DNA of 19,456 nucleotides from LW40-45 sp048883105. GTDB lineage: Archaea; Asgardarchaeota; Lokiarchaeia; Sigyniarchaeales; SOKP01. The stretch covers positions 1 to 19,456 of the forward strand of contig JBHLQY010000043.1 of NCBI GenBank assembly GCA_048883105.1, read 5' to 3'. Below the pieces are notes generated by a model that ran no database searches, was not told the origin of the DNA, and was given only the letters and a program-made list of their open reading frames with translations. This document shows positions 14,769 to 19,456 of this stretch, in pieces. The translations under genes were made by a program, and so were the position numbers. The stretch's first letter is position 1. The number at the start of each line of letters is the position of its first letter.

Positions 14769-15173
14769 ATGCAAGAAGATGCTGAAAAAATGGCAGATCT
14801 TCTACGAGCTGGATATACAATGTTAAATTTATCATGTCCAGTATGTAATAATCCTCTTTTCCGAAATAAAAATAAAGAAATCTTCTGTCCTATTTGTAAT
14901 AAAAAAGTTATAATTGAAAAAAACGACACGATTCAAAGTAATATAACAAAAAATGAAACTATTGAAGATAAAGAGCTTATAAAAAATGATAAAAAATTTG
15001 ATATTAAAATTAATTCTTTAAAAGAAATCCTTGAAGAAAAGATTAAATGGATTTCTCAAAAATTAAAAGATGAGACGCATATAGATCTGATTGAACGATA
15101 CATAAATATTTTAACAAAAACTTATAAATTGTTGAATAAAATAATAGATAATAGTGCTTCTGCCGGGATTTGA
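14769..15173 (+). CDS. Autoantigen p27-like zinc-ribbon protein (UPF0148 type)
   Basis: The N-terminal half matches the archaeal UPF0148 / eukaryotic SSSCA1 (ZNRD2) family: DAEKMADLLRAGYTMLNLSC followed by PVCNNPLFRNKNKEIFCPICNKK, a four-cysteine zinc ribbon after an amphipathic helix. The C-terminal half (about 45-134) is lysine/glutamate-rich, with helices around SLKEILEEKIKWISQKLKDE, probably a coiled coil. The molecular role is unknown. I choose ATG 14769 over GTG 14760 because GTGAT at 14760-14764 looks like a ribosome-binding box. The last 19 bp overlap the 3' end of tRNA-Glu on the other strand, so residues ASAGI are read from tRNA sequence. A likely partner in transcription is eS17. 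Confidence 0.82.
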   Translation: MQEDAEKMADLLRAGYTMLNLSCPVCNNPLFRNKNKEIFCPICNKKVIIEKNDTIQSNITKNETIEDKELIKNDKKFDIKINSLKEILEEKIKWISQKLKDETHIDLIERYINILTKTYKLLNKIIDNSASAGI

Positions 15174-15259
15174 ACCCGGGTCGCGAGGGTGAGAGCCTCG
15201 CATGCTTGATCCTTTTTCTTCTCTCAAAGAAAAGATTGACCGGACTACACTACAGAAGC
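15155..15259 (-). tRNA. tRNA-Glu (anticodon CTC) with D-arm intron
   Basis: On the minus strand the acceptor GCTTCTG pairs with CAGAAGC, the anticodon stem CGAGG/CCTCG closes loop CTCTCAC (anticodon CTC, glutamate), and the T-arm has CCGGG-TTCAAAT-CCCGG. There is no encoded CCA. The gene is 105 nt because about 30 nt sit inside the D-arm, between GTCCGGTCAA and GCATGCGAGG (intron about 15206-15235). Removing them restores a 75-nt tRNA with D-stem GTG/CAT. A TATA-like AAATTTATAG (complement of 15290-15299) lies about 30 bp upstream. Confidence 0.95.
15206..15235 (-). other. 30-nt tRNA intron with bulge-helix-bulge
   Basis: Exon bases GGTC pair with intron bases GATC as a 4-bp central helix. 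AAT forms the 5' three-base bulge and AAG the 3' one. Cutting after the second base of each, the normal archaeal endonuclease rule, gives this interval. The intron interior TTTTCTT...AAGAAAA folds as a hairpin. Exact ends could shift by one or two bases and still give a sound tRNA. Confidence 0.75.
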
Positions 15260-15587
15260 TTTAATATATTTTAATATCTTTGAATAACTATAAATTTAAT
15301 CTTATGGTTTTATTTACATTAGTTTTTAAGTTTTAATAAAAATTAGTTCAATTATTAAATCATAATCTTAGAAATCTTTTAGAGTTTTAATGAAAGTTCA
15401 TTAAATCTTCTATTTATTATAGTTAAACAAAAAGTTAAAATATCAAAAAAGAATAATAAATACTTAATTACTATATAATATAAATAAAATTAAAGGATTT
15501 TTCTAAAAATTCTACAATTTTTAAGAATATAATTGAAAGAAACAAATCTATTTCCCTAACAACTTAAAGGCTAAGGTAGGTTTTTTA
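15260..15587. promoter_or_regulatory. Divergent spacer of tRNA-Glu and the GTPase, with two dyads
   Basis: No gene is seen. A compact palindrome at 15386-15405 has 9-bp arms TTTAATGAA / TTCATTAAA around AG, a strong operator shape. A second inverted repeat at 15501-15527 (TTCTAAAAATT, CTAC loop, AATTTTTAAGAA) would form a hairpin about 60 nt before the GTPase start. TATA-like ACTATATAATATAAAT lies near 15471-15486. Confidence 0.5.
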
Positions 15588-16277
15588 ATGGTTCGATTTA
15601 CAGCCGATCATAAAGTGTATATAAAAATTCTCTATTGGGGAATGGGTGGTTCTGGAAAAACAACAGTAGTAGATACACTTTATAGACTATCAAAAGAACA
15701 AGAAAAAGACATTGAACCTACGGGAAATTTAACAAAAATTGCAATGGCTAGTGGTTCAACTTTATACTTTGATAGGGGGATATTTCAATCTACAAAACAA
15801 CCAAAGGTTTTTTATCATGTATATACTGTTGCTGGTCAGAGTAGGTTTTCTCCTTTAAGAAAAAAAATATTCAAGGGAACAGATGGTGTTATTTTTGTGG
15901 TTGATTCACAAACTCATTTTTTTGAAGATAATATTGAAGCGCTAAAAGAATTAAAAAGTATTACGGGAGATAAATTGATTAAAGAAATCCCCCTTATTCT
16001 TATGTTAAATAAGCAAGATTTAACAGAAGTTATAGGGGAGGAAGATTTTAAACAAATTTTAAAAGATGAAAGGCTTTGGTTTGAGCCTGATGATAAGTTA
16101 TATATATGGAATCCAATCCTATATAAAACCTGTGCATTATATGATTTAAGAAAAGATATATATCGCAGTTTCTCAGAATGCGCAAGAAGAACAGGTTTAT
16201 ACCAAATATATGGGAATGGAAAGGCTCCAATTGGAGATAATTTTTTAAAAATCTCAAAAGAGCTCCCAGAATTATAA
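15588..16277 (+). CDS. MglA/Arf-like small GTPase
   Basis: A 229-residue Ras-superfamily GTPase. The P-loop is GMGGSGKT (18-25). G3 is TVAGQ (80-84) within VYTVAGQSRFSPLRKKIFKG, where MglA proteins have TVPGQ and Arf/Ras have DxxGQ; Gln84 is the likely hydrolysis residue. GTDGVIFVVDSQ (97-108) follows, and G4 is NKQDL (141-145). G5 is weak (TCAL). The C-terminal extension (about 185-229) has no prenylation-type cysteine. MglA switches cell polarity in bacteria; in Asgard archaea such GTPases are numerous and their roles mostly unknown. The start ATG has AAGGTAGG 7-9 nt upstream. A T-run at 16288-16296 may end the transcript. No partner protein such as a roadblock GAP is adjacent. Confidence 0.88.
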   Translation: MVRFTADHKVYIKILYWGMGGSGKTTVVDTLYRLSKEQEKDIEPTGNLTKIAMASGSTLYFDRGIFQSTKQPKVFYHVYTVAGQSRFSPLRKKIFKGTDGVIFVVDSQTHFFEDNIEALKELKSITGDKLIKEIPLILMLNKQDLTEVIGEEDFKQILKDERLWFEPDDKLYIWNPILYKTCALYDLRKDIYRSFSECARRTGLYQIYGNGKAPIGDNFLKISKELPEL

Positions 16278-16581
16278 GAAGTCTCACTCTTTTTTTCACA
16301 GTTTTATTTAAATAAGCAAAAAATGAGAAATTTTTAATATTAGGATAACTTTTGTTTTATAATTAATAATTCTTTAGGGAATTTTTCAAATGAAAAGGTT
16401 TCAAAAAAACTTCAATTTTAAAGTTAAGGACCTTTTGAGGCAAGATTCTCCCTATAGATTATTAGATCTTCTTTTATTGTTACATTAAGCCTTCTACCAT
16501 TCTATAAGGATCTAAACCATTGGATTCTTATAAACAAGGAAGGCGTTAATTTCTTAATAAAATAAAATAGGTTATATAAAG
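16278..16581 (+). promoter_or_regulatory. Leader region of the LeuA-type gene with a 9-bp hairpin
   Basis: The 304-bp gap begins with a T-run (16288-16296) that may stop GTPase transcription. At 16504-16512 (ATAAGGATC) and 16523-16531 (GATTCTTAT) a 9-bp stem with one G-T pair and a 10-nt loop lies 50 bp before the start codon. The stretch 16425-16505 is richer in G/C than its surroundings. It could be an untranslated leader or an operator. Confidence 0.4.
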
Positions 16582-18195
16582 ATGGTTGAAAAAAATAAAA
16601 TATATGTGTCAGAGATGATGGATAAAATTCGGGGATTGATAAAATTACCGAAAAAAGCATATTTTTTTGATACAACTCTACGTGACGGGGAACAAACACC
16701 AGGTATTAGTTTCACTCATGAAGAAAAGCTATCTATCGCACAAGCCTTAGATGAACTAGGTATTGATATTATTGAAGCAGGCTTTCCTGTTGTGTCTCAA
16801 GGAGATTTCGAAGCTTGCCGCGATATCGCCAAATTGGATTTAAATATAGAGGTAATTGGCCTTGCCCGGATGAATAAAATAGATATAGACAAAGTTATTG
16901 AAGCTGATATGGATAGTATACATGTATTTATTGCAACGTCAGATCTACACATGAAAGCAAAACTTAAAATGACTCGAGGTGAAGTTCTGGATCAAATCTC
17001 AAAAATGGTTACGTATGCTAAAGAACATTACTCTACTATCTTATTTTCAGCCGAAGATGCTACTCGGTCTGATTTAAATTTTTTAATTAAAGCGAATCAA
17101 ATAGCAGTTGAAAATGGAGCTACTCGAATTAATATCCCCGATACCGTTGGAACTATTACTCCAAAAGCTTTTGGTTATATTATTCGAAAAATTTCTGATA
17201 TTTTACCTAATAATGTGCGTATTGCTGTACATTGCCATAATGATTTTGGTTTAGCTGTGGCAAATACAATTGCTGGTTTTGAAAATGGTGCCTCAGAAGC
17301 TCAAACTACTATAATTGGTTTAGGTGAGCGGGCTGGAAACGCTTCATTTGAAGAAACTGCCATGTCTCTTTACGCTTTATATCAAATCCCGATGAATATT
17401 AATACAAGAAAAATTTTTCCAACCGCTAAATTAGTCGAAAGTTATTGTGGCGGTAAGATAAGGGTTGGACGGTTACAACCATTAATAGGACAAAATGCCT
17501 TTGCTCATGAATCGGGTATTCATGCGCATGCAATGATTAAAAATGCTCGTGCTTACGAACCAATTACTCCAGAATTAATAGGCATTAAACGATCGGATAA
17601 TGTTGAAGATATTTTGCGACAATCTATTAGACTTGGGAAACATACTGGAGGGCATGCATTAAAAGCAAAATTATTGGATATGGGAATAATAACTACAGAC
17701 GAACAATTTGAAAAAATCATTAAACACGTCAAAGATTTAGGTGATAAAGGTCATGAAGTAACAGAGGAAGATTTTTTAGCAATAGTAAAGGATGTTATGG
17801 GTGAACTCCCTATGGAGGAGCAATATGTTAAGCTTGAAGAATTAAGCGTATTAACAGGTTCAGTTACGCCTACGTCAACAGTTCGTTTAAAAATTCGTAT
17901 TGATGGAACTTTTATTGAAAAAATAGCATCATCAATAGGAGTAGGACCTGTAGACGCATCAGTTAAGGCAATTGTTAAATGCTTTGAACCAATGAGTAAA
18001 ATTAAGCTTTTGAATTACAATATTGATGCTGTCACAGGTGGAACAGAAGCTTTAGGTTACGTAACAATAGAATTAATGGATATAGAAAGTAATTATATAG
18101 TCAAGACTAGTGCTGCTCACGAAGATATTGTAATGAGCTCTGTTTTAGCCTTGGTGAAGGGACTAAACCTTATAATGAAATCTAAAAGCACTTAA
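16582..18195 (+). CDS. leuA: 2-isopropylmalate synthase (LeuA type)
   Basis: Condenses acetyl-CoA with 2-oxoisovalerate, the first step of leucine synthesis. Catalytic barrel motifs: FFDTTLRDGEQTPGISFT (28-45), EAGFPVVSQGDFEA (65-78), HCHNDFGLAVANT (217-229, metal histidines 217 and 219), GLGERAGNA (246-254) and NAFAHESGIHAHA. The C-terminal 130 residues (from about 405, YVKLEELSVLTGSVTPTSTV) form the LeuA allosteric dimer domain, so feedback control by the product is likely. EAGFP and the overall layout favour LeuA over citramalate or homocitrate synthase, but these share the fold and I cannot exclude them. The length, 537, includes about 25 extra N-terminal residues before the barrel; an internal ATG at residue 12 or 13 is an alternative start. 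No other leucine genes are adjacent. Confidence 0.82.
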   Translation: MVEKNKIYVSEMMDKIRGLIKLPKKAYFFDTTLRDGEQTPGISFTHEEKLSIAQALDELGIDIIEAGFPVVSQGDFEACRDIAKLDLNIEVIGLARMNKIDIDKVIEADMDSIHVFIATSDLHMKAKLKMTRGEVLDQISKMVTYAKEHYSTILFSAEDATRSDLNFLIKANQIAVENGATRINIPDTVGTITPKAFGYIIRKISDILPNNVRIAVHCHNDFGLAVANTIAGFENGASEAQTTIIGLGERAGNASFEETAMSLYALYQIPMNINTRKIFPTAKLVESYCGGKIRVGRLQPLIGQNAFAHESGIHAHAMIKNARAYEPITPELIGIKRSDNVEDILRQSIRLGKHTGGHALKAKLLDMGIITTDEQFEKIIKHVKDLGDKGHEVTEEDFLAIVKDVMGELPMEEQYVKLEELSVLTGSVTPTSTVRLKIRIDGTFIEKIASSIGVGPVDASVKAIVKCFEPMSKIKLLNYNIDAVTGGTEALGYVTIELMDIESNYIVKTSAAHEDIVMSSVLALVKGLNLIMKSKST

Positions 18196-18242
18196 AATCT
18201 TTTAATCTAAGCCTATATTCGAAAATATCTTAAAAAAGGATT

Positions 18243-18285
18243 AAAAGTTATTTATTATATATCTTTACAAAAAAATAACTTTTTT
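18243..18285 (+). terminator. Terminator-like hairpin after leuA
   Basis: AAAAGTTATTT (18243-18253) and AAATAACTTTT (18273-18283) form a perfect 11-bp stem with a 19-nt loop, and two more T's follow. It begins 48 bp after the leuA stop. This is the longest perfect stem in the window. Confidence 0.6.
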
Positions 18286-18300
18286 CAGTTAGAAAGGTTT

Positions 18301-18402
18301 CTAAAACTCCGATGAAAGGGAAAAACTGGACAAGGATGACCTACAATAAGTAGGAATGAAAACTTATAGTTACTTTGAGGATTAGAAAAACCTACTTTTT
18401 TA
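18301..18402 (+). ncRNA. Candidate structured RNA with alternative hairpins
   Basis: This stretch is richer in G/C than its flanks and encodes nothing visible. GTAGG (350-354 within 18350-18354) can pair with CCTAC at 18340-18344 (5-nt loop) or, as AAGTAGG, with CCTACTT at 18391-18397, which runs into six T's (18396-18401). The two structures exclude each other, as in attenuators. Two GATGA boxes (18311-18315, 18335-18339) and CTGG (18326-18329) hint at a C/D guide RNA, but a final CTGA box is missing. Confidence 0.3.
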
Positions 18403-18493
18403 GTTTAATATTTTAATATTTTAATAATGTATAAAAGCATATTTTCATTTTTAAATAACATTCGGGCACTTAAAATGATTGGAGTGGATAGAT

Positions 18494-18673
18494 TTGGGTT
18501 TATATAATAATATAAAAGATAAATTGCCAAAACAATTTTCAATATTTCAATTAATGAGTGTTTTAGAAATTGATGCGTCTGATGTGCGTAAAGCAAGAAA
18601 TATGTTAAAGCAATTTTATTTAGAAGGCTATATCAGAAGATTATCTAAAAATATGTACGAAAAAGTAAAATAA
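18494..18673 (+). CDS. Very small winged-helix-like protein
   Basis: About 59 residues from TTG at 18494, chosen because GGAGTGG (18481-18487) lies 6 nt upstream. An in-frame TTG at 18479 would add five residues but lacks such a site. The chain reads LYNNIKDKLPKQFSIFQLMS, then EIDASDVRKARNMLKQFYLE, then GYIRRLSKNMYEKV: three helices and a short basic hairpin, as in minimal winged-helix domains. It probably binds DNA or RNA, with no known target. A TATA-like TATAAAAG lies at 18430-18437. It may be controlled by the structured leader just upstream. Confidence 0.55.
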   Translation: MGLYNNIKDKLPKQFSIFQLMSVLEIDASDVRKARNMLKQFYLEGYIRRLSKNMYEKVK

Positions 18674-18758
18674 TTAATTATTATAACTCTTTTATCAAAT
18701 TTCTTTAAACTCCGAAAATTTGAACGCTTAACTTAATTCTTTGAAAAAAATAAAAAAA

Positions 18759-18766
18759 TTTATAAT
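18759..18766 (+). promoter_or_regulatory. TATA box of the 16S rRNA transcript
   Basis: TTTATAAT follows an A-run (BRE-like) and predicts a transcription start near 18788, just before the first leader hairpin and about 210 nt before mature 16S. Confidence 0.5.
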
Positions 18767-18794
18767 GTAGAAAGAACATATTATAATACGGTAT

Positions 18795-18865
18795 TCGCAT
18801 CTTTTCCGGCGTAAGCTCGGATTACGGCAAATTCCGTTAAATGAAGAGTATTATCATTGATGCGA
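18795..18865 (+). other. 16S leader structure closed by a 7-bp stem
   Basis: TCGCATC (18795-18801) pairs perfectly with GATGCGA (18859-18865), enclosing 57 nt. Inside, CGTAA/TTACG closes a 7-nt loop and ACGG/CCGT a 6-nt loop. The G/C content is well above its surroundings. The span and stem are tRNA-sized, but there is no T-loop motif, so I treat it as a leader domain or small RNA rather than a tRNA. Confidence 0.5.
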
Positions 18866-18876
18866 TATAAAAAATG

Positions 18877-18903
18877 TAGTTATAATCTAATCAATTATAA
18901 CTG
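18877..18903 (+). other. Second hairpin in the 16S leader
   Basis: GTTATAAT (18879-18886) and ATTATAAC (18894-18901) form a perfect 8-bp stem with loop CTAATCA. It extends by an A-T pair and a T-G wobble. It lies between the 71-nt structure and mature 16S and may take part in pre-rRNA folding. Confidence 0.5.
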
Positions 18904-18994
18904 AAGTAAGTTTGATTAAGAATCCCAGAAAAAGAAAAAATTCCTAAATAAGTAATTAGCATATTTTCTGCGACAAGCTAAAACAATAATTATT

Positions 18995-19456
<462 letters not shown>

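Noticed and set aside
14760..14771. GTG 14760 as start of the zinc-ribbon gene
   Set aside because: The GTGAT there fits better as a ribosome-binding box 5 nt before ATG 14769; the family starts near the DAEKMADLL helix.
18311..18380. C/D box guide RNA
   Set aside because: Two GATGA boxes and a CTGG are spaced well, but the final CTGA box is absent and the hairpin would occupy the second guide. Kept only as an alternative reading of the structured RNA.
18475..18494. ATG at 18475 as start of the small wHTH gene
   Set aside because: It is in a different frame from the helix-rich protein; TTG 18494 has a good GGAGTGG site.
18795..18865. A possible extra tRNA upstream of 16S
   Set aside because: The 7-bp terminal stem and size fit, but there is no TTCNANNC T-loop, no 5-bp anticodon stem with 7-nt loop, and no D-loop GG pattern.

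Overview
The window looks like a piece of an Asgard archaeal chromosome, most like Lokiarchaeia. The DNA is very AT-rich. The core machinery is archaeal: ribosomal proteins uL3, uL4, uL23 and eS17, transcription factor B, ABCE1/Rli1, class I lysyl-tRNA synthetase, and a 16S rRNA beginning with the usual archaeal 5' sequence. An MglA/Arf-like small GTPase, a V4R-domain protein and many small winged-helix proteins fit Asgard genomes. The lineage is inferred from gene content only. I see no CRISPR array, no transposase and no prophage.

Layout. Positions 1-450 hold tRNA-Ile(GAT). From 449 to 1740 come a winged-helix regulator, a small beta-rich protein with an acidic tail, and a convergent V4R protein. 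From 1912 to 4001 is a compact uL3-uL4-uL23 operon that stops early at a terminator-like hairpin and is followed by a GHMP-family sugar kinase (4115-5389) and a zinc-ribbon protein. From 5671 to 9273 LysRS and ABCE1 diverge from an 87-bp promoter region. From 9331 to 11524 are a bacterial-type class II aldolase and two small DNA-binding proteins, with unusual inverted and direct repeats between them. From 11538 to 13642 are a HIT protein, a left-handed beta-helix protein without zinc histidines, and TFB. From 13894 to 15259 are a cysteine-containing orphan, eS17, an autoantigen-p27-like zinc ribbon and an intron-containing tRNA-Glu(CTC). From 15588 to 18673 are the MglA-like GTPase, a LeuA-type synthase and a small winged-helix protein. 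From 18997 the 5' end of 16S rRNA begins, preceded by a structured leader.

How the genes relate. Most are housekeeping genes for translation (r-proteins, LysRS, ABCE1, two tRNAs, 16S), transcription (TFB) and central metabolism (aldolase, LeuA, sugar kinase). They sit in short mono- or bicistronic units, not long operons. The likely regulators are short wHTH or RHH proteins, several with palindromes or tandem repeats in their upstream regions.

The points most worth checking are: a 30-nt tRNA-Glu intron in the D-arm with a bulge-helix-bulge fold; loss of one ligand cysteine in the second Fe-S motif of ABCE1; a 25-bp inverted repeat pair bracketing about 200 bp beside the aldolase gene; a candidate PC4/Whirly-like protein with an SSB-like acidic tip; mutually exclusive hairpins after leuA; and a recurring GTGA box before start codons, which moves two gene starts.
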